Shown here piece by piece: positions 41,952-52,652 of a stretch of 64,000 nt of DNA. The notes under the pieces are model-generated. The model ran no database searches and was not told the origin of the DNA. It saw nothing but the letters and a program-made list of their open reading frames with translations. How positions within the stretch are numbered: position 1 is the stretch's first letter; every line of letters begins with the position of its first letter. The stretch comes from Peronospora farinosa (lineage: Eukaryota > Oomycota > Peronosporomycetes > Peronosporales > Peronosporaceae): NCBI GenBank assembly GCA_947646735.1, contig CANTFK010000756.1, forward strand, positions 1 through 64,000. The letters are read 5' to 3'. A program made the position numbers and the translations under genes.

Positions 41952-44510
41952 ATGGCGGACCCCCGCAGCCATTTGACCAATAGTCAGGAAGAAGATCATT
42001 TAAGTCCACACGAGTTTGTACAGCGACAGATGGAAAAAATGCGCAGTTTAGACGAGAGTGAGAGTGCATCGATCCTTGAGTCGGCACCGTCGCATCGTAG
42101 CAGTAATCACAGCGGGACCAGTGAAGTTACTGCGAATAGGACGGTATATGAGAAGCTGCAGGCTTTGGTTTTGGCCGAACATATTAAATCAGACGAACCA
42201 TCAAATTCTGGAGGTCCTTTTAAAACCGATGAAGACGACGAAGACGACGATGATACATATGAAATCTCATGGGATGGAGGACCTTTGGGTCTTTTATTCA
42301 AAGCAAATGCTAATGGAGAACCGGTTATTCGACGGGTTAATAAGAAAGGAGCAGCTACAGGATTGCAATATGCTCGAGCAGGAGATGTATTGCTTGCATT
42401 GAATGGTGTGAGTGTATCAGCTACACCATTTAGTGAAGTGATTGAACGACTCAAGACTCCGGAATTTCCTGTGAAGTTGGATTTCAGACCTTTAAAATTA
42501 AGTGATTTGGCATCTGCTGCATCGGAAGCGACGACCAAGTGGGGACTGCCACGTACAGGCTCTTCGATTCATAGTAGTGACGCGACGTCAGTATTTTGTG
42601 GTTCACCAGTGTCGTCAAATGCGACAGTGGATCTACGTAGCCATCGAGGAGGAGGATGGCGAGATACGTCATCTACATATATACCAGAAGCTCCAACTGA
42701 TGAGCCGACAAATGTCGAGTACGATGTGGTGTGGAATGAAGGTCCACTCGGGTGTGAATTGAAACAGCGAAATGGGTTACCTACAGTCAAGTCAGTAACG
42801 GGTACGGGAGTGACGCCGTCTGTGGCACAGATTGCAATGGGAGACATCCTCGTTAGTATTAATGGGTTACGGACAGAGGAAATTGGGTTTCGAAGCACAG
42901 TGACGCTTATGATGCGAGCGACAAAGCCAGTTTATCTGCGGTTTCACCGGGGTGGTGCACGTCAGACCGGAAGTAGCTTTAGTGACCTACCACCAAGTTA
43001 TAGAGGGCCACAGAACAATAGAGGATCGATGCAGGATGCTCTTGGATCAGGCGGAGAAGTAGCTGCGTTGGATTCGAAGCAGTATACGGTATTATGGCGT
43101 GACGGCCCATTAGGTATCCAGATTCGCACCTCTAGCAAAGGTTACGTGGTCGTGGCACGGCTCACAGGTGCAGGCGCCCCTAACGTTAACGATACGGTGA
43201 AGCCAGGTGACATTTTTTTACGCGTGGCCGGAGTCGATGTTGATGCATTAGGCATTGCTGGCGCTTTTGAACTACTAAAAACGGTACAAAAACCTGTCGT
43301 GCTTGTTTTTCGGCGGCGCGGGCGTGGCCAATCTCGCTTGACCTCGCGCAGTAGGCATTCTGGTCTACCTTCGCCAGCACCAGCACCAGCACCTTTGCCA
43401 TCGTCTTCAGCAGTACCTTCGTTTCGGCAATTGCGCGAAGACCAAGCGGCAGCCGCTGGAACAGCGGGCCATTCGCCCATTGTTCAGACAAACGGCGGTG
43501 GTTTTAGCCCAGCACTGCAAAGCAACAGCCACGAGGGATCAGTGAAGCAGTTTGGGGGCGCAAACTCGCATGAAGTAGAGAACTACGCAGCGTCCGAAGA
43601 TTGTACTAGCCAACAGAGCTACGATTATCTTAGGGATTCGCCGCGTTCGAATGCGTCTCACCAGCATCCTGGCTTCGTTAATGTTGATGATGTCGCCCCG
43701 GACGATGGCCTACCGAACTCTTCGCATGTACCGCTTCCGCCGCCTTTCCCAGGCACAAACTTTCCTGAAACAAGAAACGTTGACGATGATGATTATCCAG
43801 AGGAAGATAGTTTTCCGCCAGAGATGTCTCAGGATGAGAGCCCGTCACTTGCGGGATTGCCTCCACCTCCATCTTACATGGACGTATTTACGGCTTCAGG
43901 ACGGGCAAAAGACGATGACGCAGAGGCGCCTTCGTCTTCTTACGGATACTATGCTGGCCAGTTAGAACGTCCTCCACCTTTCGAAGCCCACAGCATCGAA
44001 CCGCTGCCTCTTCTTCCTCAGCATACAGCAGCCCCATTGCCTCCGACTGAAGAAACCCCTTCTTTAGTTGGCCAGCCAAGCCGGCTACAGGAGCTTCGGC
44101 GCCAGTACATTGAGTCAGAGCGGCAACGTAACTTGCTGCAGAATGGGCACGATACGATGGTAAGCACTTACTCGGATATCGATGACTCTGGGCTAGTGGT
44201 GCGCCATCAACCCTCCTATGCCAACGGCTCAGCGCCAGCTAGTACACCGTCTCCTCAGCTACCGTTACCGGAGCTGTGGGTACGCTGGAGTGATGGTCCA
44301 CTTGGTATCACATTCAAGCGTAAGAATGGGCAGATTGTGGTGTCACGACTAACTGGCTCGGGTTATTCATCGGGACTGACACAATTACGACCTGGTGACT
44401 GGCTGGTGTCATTCAACAATCAATCCACGCGCAACTTGCGGCTTGGCGAAACGATGGAACTACTGAAACGCTTGCCGAAGCCTGTGGATATGTGCTTTAT
44501 CGTTCAGTAA
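41952..44510 (+). CDS. Four-PDZ-domain protein
   Basis: Single exon, 852 residues from the ATG at 41952 (the upstream in-frame extension lacks an ATG). Four PDZ domains share a GPLG carboxylate-binding loop: about 103-180, 256-334, 377-456 and 774-852, the last forming the very C-terminus. An acidic stretch (TDEDDEDDDD) precedes PDZ1. Between PDZ3 and PDZ4 is a roughly 300-residue Pro/Ser-rich disordered region with polyproline patches (LPPPFPG, LPPPPSY, ERPPPFE) that could bind SH3 or WW domains. It is probably a scaffold that gathers partners through their C-termini. Confidence 0.88.
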   Translation: MADPRSHLTNSQEEDHLSPHEFVQRQMEKMRSLDESESASILESAPSHRSSNHSGTSEVTANRTVYEKLQALVLAEHIKSDEPSNSGGPFKTDEDDEDDDDTYEISWDGGPLGLLFKANANGEPVIRRVNKKGAATGLQYARAGDVLLALNGVSVSATPFSEVIERLKTPEFPVKLDFRPLKLSDLASAASEATTKWGLPRTGSSIHSSDATSVFCGSPVSSNATVDLRSHRGGGWRDTSSTYIPEAPTDEPTNVEYDVVWNEGPLGCELKQRNGLPTVKSVTGTGVTPSVAQIAMGDILVSINGLRTEEIGFRSTVTLMMRATKPVYLRFHRGGARQTGSSFSDLPPSYRGPQNNRGSMQDALGSGGEVAALDSKQYTVLWRDGPLGIQIRTSSKGYVVVARLTGAGAPNVNDTVKPGDIFLRVAGVDVDALGIAGAFELLKTVQKPVVLVFRRRGRGQSRLTSRSRHSGLPSPAPAPAPLPSSSAVPSFRQLREDQAAAAGTAGHSPIVQTNGGGFSPALQSNSHEGSVKQFGGANSHEVENYAASEDCTSQQSYDYLRDSPRSNASHQHPGFVNVDDVAPDDGLPNSSHVPLPPPFPGTNFPETRNVDDDDYPEEDSFPPEMSQDESPSLAGLPPPPSYMDVFTASGRAKDDDAEAPSSSYGYYAGQLERPPPFEAHSIEPLPLLPQHTAAPLPPTEETPSLVGQPSRLQELRRQYIESERQRNLLQNGHDTMVSTYSDIDDSGLVVRHQPSYANGSAPASTPSPQLPLPELWVRWSDGPLGITFKRKNGQIVVSRLTGSGYSSGLTQLRPGDWLVSFNNQSTRNLRLGETMELLKRLPKPVDMCFIVQ

Positions 44511-44912
44511 GGGACGGAGCAAGACAAGAGCGGTAGAGCAGCACGAGAGTCTCAGAATCGTCGGAAGATCTTGCAGAATCACTTAATACTGCGGGAATAG
44601 CCCAGAGTGAGTCAATAGTGAATATCTCACCATCGATTGATCGCTTCTAAACCTTACGCTGCATACACATGCCAGGCCTTGTCATCCTTGTACCACATGC
44701 GACTATGTGGTGGCATTTCTCAATGCACTAGAATGTCGACTGATTTGTGCGACTCTGACTCATCCCCATTCATTTACTGAGCGAGTGGTTCACAATCTGC
44801 TTGGAGAGGACATGCCCACAGGCCTTTGTGCCGGTCAAGTCCCTTGTCAACGTTATCTCTCTCTCTCTCGAGCCTTCACTGGCTGCAAAAAAAGCGATCG
44901 CCGCTTGTTCCC
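44511..44912. other. Intergenic region upstream of the Cys/His repeat gene
   Basis: About 400 bp with no gene. It contains an initiator-like element at 44758-44775 and a CTCT microsatellite at about 44852-44862. Confidence 0.5.
44758..44775 (+). promoter_or_regulatory. Oomycete initiator-like element
   Basis: ACTCATCCCCATTCATTT resembles the oomycete initiator consensus GCTCATTYYNCAWTTT. It lies about 140 bases before the ATG at 44913, so transcription would give a moderate 5' leader. Confidence 0.4.
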
Positions 44913-46787
44913 ATGGCGACCGTCGATTTTTCCCTTGATGCTGTCACACAAGACGAGGATAAGGACGTGACCGACAAGAAGAAAAAGAGCTCGGTTTCGT
45001 TATTTGCAGCGGAAGAAATGGCAATGACAAATGTTTACGAGATTACAGAGAGCTCCTCGGACGAGAGTGTTAGCGACACGTTATCCAGAGCTTCCAGTGG
45101 AACGAGAGATAAGACCGTGGTGGAGAATTTAAATGCTAAAGCAGCAGTGATTACTGAAGACCAAGCTGTAGAAGAAGGTGAAAAGGAGCTTAAGATAGTG
45201 GGGAAGACACACGCAAGGGTGTGTACACTAGAGCCAGAGGAACAACTTTACAAGACAAAGAATGTGGCTGATATGCAGTATCTGTTCACAAACGACAAGT
45301 TAAAGGACGGATCCCCGGCGATTGTATTGAAATCCGATCCGTTTTGTATCCCAAGAGTGACGGACAATGTGCCCAACTATCGGCCAATGCTTAACCCACT
45401 GAGTATTTTTCTGGGTGAAGATCAGTTACTGCCAGGAAACTTCAGATTGGACCCATTGGAGCGACCACCAAAGGCAAGTGAGAAAGTGGTGAAGCAGGAG
45501 GGGACAAATATTGGACCTAATGGAATTCTGCCTCCTCCTAGTAGCTCGTCATCAACATTAAGCACGGGGAAACAGTTTCGCGGAAAAACCAGCGCCTTCA
45601 TGGGAACTATGCCTCGACAAACGGAGTTTGCAGAAATTCCAGTACCCGAGAAACTTTTCCAGAATCATGAACTATTTCGCCCTTTGCCGCCGATTTCGAG
45701 AGTCCCAACATCACCTCAAAGAGATGACCGACCGGCGCCAATGAAACAGAAATCAGGCAACAAGCTATTCACTTCAAGCAGTTCTGATGGCGAACAACAA
45801 TCGATATCGCTAACCACAGATATGGTTGCTACCCCTGCTTCACTCTCCGATGCGATGCTACTATCATCCATCCAGCATACCCTTGACGTCACAACGACTG
45901 CTCTGACAGCGACTAGTGGTTCTATGCTGCCACTAGATCGTGGTGCCAATTCTGCGCCGTCACTTTCTGATGAGGGTCCTACGTGTCAGATCCAGCCACT
46001 ATATGAGGGAGGTCCTACTTGTCAGATCCAGCCACTTCAACCGCTGGATACCGTTGTCGATACGCTCGCTAACTATCTACCAAGCCGAAGCTCGTCTAGG
46101 CTGGACAGTAGCAGACCCGTGGACGAACAGCAGTTTGATCCAAGCGGAGGGAACAATCCGATGAGCTATGCTGTCGGTGTCTCTGGTGCATTTGGCAGCT
46201 TGCTCTCAGCAGTCGAACATCAAACCAGTAGTAGCCCATATGCTGGTCTTTTCATCGACAGTGGTGCGGCGGAACCTACCAACCTGACCATGCAGACTTT
46301 TTCCTCAGCACTGGGCTCAATTTTTATCACTACGCCCACACACACTGCAGCTGGCATAAATGCGGGCCTCATCACACCGCAAGGACGATCTAGCAAAGTA
46401 ACTATACGTCGTCCAGGAGCGAGGAAGCCGCGTGCAAAGAATGTATTCCGACCGTGTACTTCATCAGGATGTACAAAGGGTGCACGAGGCAAATCCGGGC
46501 TGTGCCAGAAACATGGTGGTGGCAAACGTTGTGCTGCACCAAACTGCCCGAAAGGTGCACAGGGAAGTAGTGCCATGTGCCTTTTTCACGGAGGTGGTTA
46601 TCGTTGTACAGTGGAAGGGTGTACCACAGGCGCTCGCGGCACGTCAGGCCTCTGTGCGAAGCATGGTGGCTACAAAAAAGGCAAAGCTAGCTCTACGGGT
46701 AAGCGTGAACCGAATGTAGGCGTTGCAGTGAAGCGTATACGCACCGATCATTCACAGCAATCACCTGCTCTAGTTGACGCAGAATAG
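44913..46787 (+). CDS. Cys/His tandem-repeat protein (WRKY19-like zinc-binding family)
   Basis: Single exon, 624 residues from the ATG at 44913. The N-terminal 500 residues are largely disordered (Ser/Glu/Pro-rich) with a 12-residue repeat, GPTCQIQPL, at about 355-375. The C-terminus (514-586) has three repeats of the form C-x4-C-x-KGA-x-G-x-S-x2-C-x2-HGG, likely zinc binding, flanked by basic Arg/Lys segments suited to nucleic-acid binding. Proteins with these repeats are numerous in oomycetes and are usually called WRKY19-like, although there is no true WRKY domain. The role is inferred to be transcriptional. Confidence 0.75.
   Translation: MATVDFSLDAVTQDEDKDVTDKKKKSSVSLFAAEEMAMTNVYEITESSSDESVSDTLSRASSGTRDKTVVENLNAKAAVITEDQAVEEGEKELKIVGKTHARVCTLEPEEQLYKTKNVADMQYLFTNDKLKDGSPAIVLKSDPFCIPRVTDNVPNYRPMLNPLSIFLGEDQLLPGNFRLDPLERPPKASEKVVKQEGTNIGPNGILPPPSSSSSTLSTGKQFRGKTSAFMGTMPRQTEFAEIPVPEKLFQNHELFRPLPPISRVPTSPQRDDRPAPMKQKSGNKLFTSSSSDGEQQSISLTTDMVATPASLSDAMLLSSIQHTLDVTTTALTATSGSMLPLDRGANSAPSLSDEGPTCQIQPLYEGGPTCQIQPLQPLDTVVDTLANYLPSRSSSRLDSSRPVDEQQFDPSGGNNPMSYAVGVSGAFGSLLSAVEHQTSSSPYAGLFIDSGAAEPTNLTMQTFSSALGSIFITTPTHTAAGINAGLITPQGRSSKVTIRRPGARKPRAKNVFRPCTSSGCTKGARGKSGLCQKHGGGKRCAAPNCPKGAQGSSAMCLFHGGGYRCTVEGCTTGARGTSGLCAKHGGYKKGKASSTGKREPNVGVAVKRIRTDHSQQSPALVDAE
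45975..46036 (+). repeat. Short in-frame coding repeat
   Basis: Two 26-base units, 45975-46000 and 46011-46036, differ by one base and lie 36 bases apart, giving a duplicated GPTCQIQPL peptide inside the disordered part of the Cys/His repeat protein. The low divergence points to a recent event. Confidence 0.8.
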
Positions 46788-46892
46788 AAACAAACCGTAT
46801 TTAAATTGCCGTTCTCATTCAGTGATGTGAATTGCGCGTGCACAGCAATCCATGTCTTGGTGATAATGTGGCATTGCCGATCGTCGACGAGC

Positions 46893-48246
<1,354 letters not shown>

Positions 48247-48467
48247 CTTGAGAGATCTAAAAGCTTCAAATTTAACAGTGTGGTGATGATTCAATAACGA
48301 GTCTCATACAAATTGAGAGATACGATATTATTGTAAATTCTGCTTGAGGTCGATGCTGTGGCAGCTGCATCCGACGTACCCTTTTCCTTATCTTACACTT
48401 TTGCTCGTGGAATCGACTGGTTCATGAGAAGCAAGAAGAGGGAATCGACGGATACAATTCACACGAT

Positions 48468-50208
48468 TCACTTTTTCTTCTTCAGCATTTTCTTGTTGCG
48501 CATATCCTCTCTGAAATCTTCATATTCACCATATAGAGCACTACAGAGCAATAAAATAGCATCAACATGTGAACAAGCTATTTCAACCGATTCTCAACAA
48601 CATCACACAACGTACCTGCGCTTTTCTTCTTTCTGAATCTCGTCAAATGAAGCCTCCATGTTTATTGAATCGTCAGACTCGATCGAATACCGCCGCTTTC
48701 GGTTCTTCCGGAACATTGCTGCAATATGACCCGGACGATATTCACCATCGTCGCTCACCACAAAGCTATCGTCCGAATCTTCGTCCTCAAACGGATCCTT
48801 ACGCCGCATACGTGGTTCCTTTTGAAAATGATCGCGTCGCTGTAAAGTGGCGGACGTAGAGTGTTTATGCCGCAACTCATCCAAAGCTTGCTGGATTAAG
48901 CGGTGGTGGCCCTTCTTCGGTACTAGCGATGGCAGGTCGGATTTTTCAATTGTGCTGAGCAACTTTACCGAGTCAAAGCCATTCTCGAAAAAAGCTGGAG
49001 CATACTCGCTCATGTCGACGCTCAAGCCCTTGAGCCATGACAAGACTTCGCGTTGTCCCTCTGTATAGTTTATCTCCTTTCTTTTGGCTGCTGAGCTGGA
49101 TCGACTCTTCTTCGCACCACCTGCAGAGGTGTTGCTACTCGAAGCGTTTCCTACCCCACATACACGCGGGTACATTTTATCCAACATTCTCTTGCGTGGA
49201 TCCACCGTAGTTGAATAATTTGATGCCGAGCCGCCATTTAATGATGCAGCACTAGATGGTCGCGATACAGATCTCGGTCTTCCATCGACTTGTGGGCCAT
49301 TGCAACTGCTCCGAACGTGCTCAGGTTCTCGACGATCGGATTCACGACCTCCCTGTCCAGACAGCGCTCTGTATTTAAGTTGGCGCTGCCGGTGTCTCTC
49401 TTCTGCTGATCTGTACCAGCATTATTTAATCCATTAGAACCACGTCTACCTAGTCCAAGCAAGCATCAGCATATACCGATATGATAACTTACATGTTGAC
49501 AACAGAAGTAGCCGGACGTCTCGCTTGTACTTGAGTCCTCGATGTCGGTAGTACTCGACGGACAACTGGTGGTGCCGATGCTCCTCGATAGCTTGTACTC
49601 GATAGTCCACGTCGCTGTGCCAATTGCATTCTCCCAATAGTGCTTTTAGATGAAGCTGTTGACACTTTTGTACCTCGTCGTCCTTTTGAAATAGGTCCAC
49701 TTAAAACCTGTACCGTCCTTGAATCTCTCTTGGCTTTTTCACTGGCGTAACCTTCCTGCAACTTTTTTCTTGCATTTTCAAATTTCTTTTGATTCCCAGC
49801 ATCTATTGTAAAATTCATGAAAACAATCCATAAAACTCAGCTCATCACGTCAAAATTCACCTACTCGACCACCTACGTACCTCGTGTCAATGGTAACGTA
49901 CTTGGTACTTTCTGTAGCTCCAATGGTCGACTAGTCGCTGGCAAACCAACCTCATTCTTCCATTTCTTCGTCAGACTCATGCTATACCCTCGTACAACCT
50001 CATCATCATGTTTCTTGAGTTTATTTACAGCTGCGCCAATTTTAGTCCGTTGAAGTAGCTCTTTATTTACTTTCAATGTCGTTAATTTCCCCAATACTTT
50101 CTGCATATCCGATGCAATGCGTTTATCGGTTTTCCACCCATCACGTGCTGTGATGTCGGTAATCTGTCGAGCCATTAGAGCAACATCCTTCTCCCCCGTG
50201 ACCGTCAT
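48468..50208 (-). CDS. TFIIS-N / SAM / SPT2-like chromatin protein
   Basis: Four exons: 50208-49881, 49802-49493, 49410-48616, 48540-48468, giving 501 residues. Introns are 78, 82 and 75 bp. Residues about 20-88 form a TFIIS N-terminal (LW) helical domain (LGKLTTLKVNKELLQRTKIG). A basic, Ser/Arg-rich linker follows. A SAM domain occupies 333-392 (VLSWLKGLSVDMSEYAPAF). The C-terminus (421-501) reads as an SPT2 histone-binding domain: FVVSDDGEY, an IAAMF-KNRKRRY segment, MEASFDEIQKEEKR, then YEDFRED and a lysine-rich end. The last part is visible only after splicing. SPT2 proteins chaperone H3-H4; TFIIS-N and SAM suggest docking to transcription complexes. It shares a 174 bp divergent promoter with the next gene. 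Confidence 0.82.
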
Positions 50209-50382
50209 AGTGATTGTTCCTTACTACGTACGACCTCTTGAATAGGAATGTAACGGTCCAAATAGAGAATGAAAAACTAAAAAACCTCAGATTACACGAC
50301 CCCCTAAAACCTCAATGTAGGTTGTCTGATTGTATACGGTCGTCGAATCGAGTGGGACACATCAAGTACATCATCAGACCAA
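50209..50382. promoter_or_regulatory. Short divergent promoter
   Basis: Only 174 bp separate the start codons of the SPT2-like gene (50208, minus) and the tRNA threonylcarbamoyltransferase (50383, plus). No motif stands out, but a tandem GTTAAC-GTTAAC-GTTA run begins right at the second start codon. Confidence 0.45.
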
Positions 50383-52153
50383 ATGTTAACGTTAACGTTA
50401 AGACGGACAAGTCGAGTGCGTCATCTTTCGTACTTCTTGGGCATTGAAACAAGGTATTTCGTCCATGGAATAGATTAAATCGTATGTTGAAATACAGTTC
50501 TAATTGATAGTGATGTTTCTCTTGCAGTTGTGATGATACAGCAGTAGCAATAGTGGATCAAAATGGTCGTATCTTAAGTCATGTTATTTCATCACAATGG
50601 GAACTTTATGCCAAATGGAAAGGTAGAAGGAGTTGTGTACTATACAATTTGCCATATACTTTTTCTTACACTTGTGTTGATGTACTTGTAGGGATTGTAC
50701 CGGCATTGGCAGCTCGAGCACATGCTGAGAATCTGCCACATGTTATTCACGCTGCCATTGAGCAGAGGTGACAAAGGAGGTGATGAATGATGAAAGTTGT
50801 TGATGGACTGACAAGGACTTTGTTGTTGTTGCTATTGGTGGTGATGAATCTGGTTAGTAAGTTAGAAGGGGTCGAGCAATTGTCAGCTGTGGCAGTGACG
50901 TCTGGTCCTGGACTTGCTCCGTGTCTTGATGTGGGACTACAGACAGCGAGGCAAATTTGTTTGAATCATCGGGACATTGCGTTCTTGCAAATCAATCACC
51001 TCGAGGTTTGCTGTCGTGCTATGGATGCATTGATTGATAATGTCAAGTCTCATTGCTATTGTTGATGTTAATAGGCTCATGTTCTCGTGTCAAGATTACC
51101 TCAAGTACGTTGTTGTAAGCTCGTTGACATTCTCGCGTACTAATATGCATTCGTTGTGTGTGTATCTGTTGATTTTTTGTTAGCTCGAGACGCCTTCACC
51201 GGAGTTCCCTTTTGTCGTGCTACTTGTGTCTGGAGGCCACTGCTGCCTTGTCTTGGCAAAAGGTCTTGGTGACTACGAGCTGTTAGGCAACACAGTCGAC
51301 GACTCTATTGGAGAAGCCTATGACAAAGTGGCCCGGATGCTGAACATTACTTCCTCAGGTGGTAAGGGTGTGCACGGTGGTAAGTTGATTGAGGATATGG
51401 CTGCACGCGGCAATGACCGTGCTTTTTCGTTTACTGAGCCAATGAAGCATCGGAAGGTGAGTTCATTATTGTGCATCAAGCTTTGGTCGAGTGCTGCACT
51501 AACTGTCGGGTCGCGCTCAGGATTGTGACTTCTCTTACTCTGGCATCAAGACTGCCATGCTACGAGAGGTTAAGAAGGTAGTGAGAGTTGCTGTAGTTGC
51601 CAAGACTTGCCGTGCCATCTACTGATCGTTCAATATGTAATGCAATAGCTTGGCAACATCGACGAAAAGACAAAGGAGGACCTGTGTGCTTCGTTCCAGG
51701 TAGGAATGGGGTTTGTTTTGGGCCAGACTTGTGCTAATTGATGTCGTCTGCGATGGACAACGCACTTGACAGCGAAAAGCAATCGACCAGTTGGTCACAC
51801 GAACACGACGTGCCTGTCAGTGGAGCAAAGAACGCATGAGGGACAAGATCTCTACCCTTGTACGTCAACTTGTCGATAAAATCATACAGATTCTGTATCG
51901 ATGATCAATGACTGTTGCTGTCCAGGTTGTATGCGGTGGCGTGGCATCGAATCAGTATCTTCGTGATCGACTGCAAGCAGCAGCAGATGAAGAAGATGTA
52001 ATGGTCATTTTCCCTCCGGCCAAGTATTGTACTGATAATGGTGTCATGGTTGCATGGGCTGGAATCGAGCGATACGCCCAAGGAATGCGTAATGATCCAG
52101 AGTCTGCACGCTATCAGCCGCGTTGGCCACTCGAAACTCTGCAACCGCTCTAG
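50383..52153 (+). CDS. tRNA N6-adenosine threonylcarbamoyltransferase, mitochondrial type (Kae1/Qri7/OSGEPL1 family)
   Basis: Ten exons: 50383-50453, 50528-50622, 50692-50767, 50858-51005, 51075-51104, 51184-51456, 51521-51577, 51649-51699, 51773-51859, 51926-52153, giving 371 residues. The N-terminus MLTLTLRRTSRVRH is an Arg-rich mitochondrial presequence. GIETSCDDT opens the ASKHA fold, the metal-binding histidines occur in NHLEAH (formed across the exon 4/5 join), SGGH and GGVASN complete the active site. With the TsaC/Sua5 enzyme it makes t6A37 on ANN-decoding tRNAs. Ten exons of 30-273 bp are unusually many for this window. Confidence 0.92.
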
Positions 52154-52652
52154 GCTCACGTTAAAGAACCAATGGACACTAAGAGTACGTGAATCAAACA
52201 TCATCTAGAAGCAGCGTTCGAGCATTTCTCTCCCATGTAGTAGTGCCTACTTGACAGTCTTTATTTTTGCCAGCTTTGTGGTCGAATGCTGCTGAACAGT
52301 AGCTCCTTGTCAGTCATGATCACTACAATATCAATACCACCCATTGAATCTGATGCTAAAGACTCGTGACTTGATGTTGTAGTCTGTCTAGTCAGTAAAA
52401 AGGCTGCAGGACGTACGTCATGCTTGACAATAGAGGGCAGTAGTATACCTACATACACCTGAGATTAACGACATCTCAATTGTTACGTAAAACAAGTACT
52501 ACAAATTGCAAGATAAATGTCATTAAAACCCACAACTAGCTGATCAAATAATGCCTTAGTCTCCATTAAATCAAAAACCAGAAGCTCACCTTGGTTCTCA
52601 TCTTCCTCCTACACGTGCATCAGCCACTTCTTCCAAGAAATTGAGAGTAAAA
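52154..52652. other. Intergenic, no gene seen
   Basis: 500 bp between two plus-strand genes. The only long frame (52261-52458, minus) has no domain or signal. Confidence 0.5.

Noticed and set aside
49238..49462. A separate 74-residue frame with a GRRGSNG start, which first suggested a 47 bp intron and an extra exon in the SPT2-like gene.
   Set aside because: An acceptor at 49411 gives a normal 82 bp intron, and the frame then runs without a break into the SAM region; no extra exon is needed.
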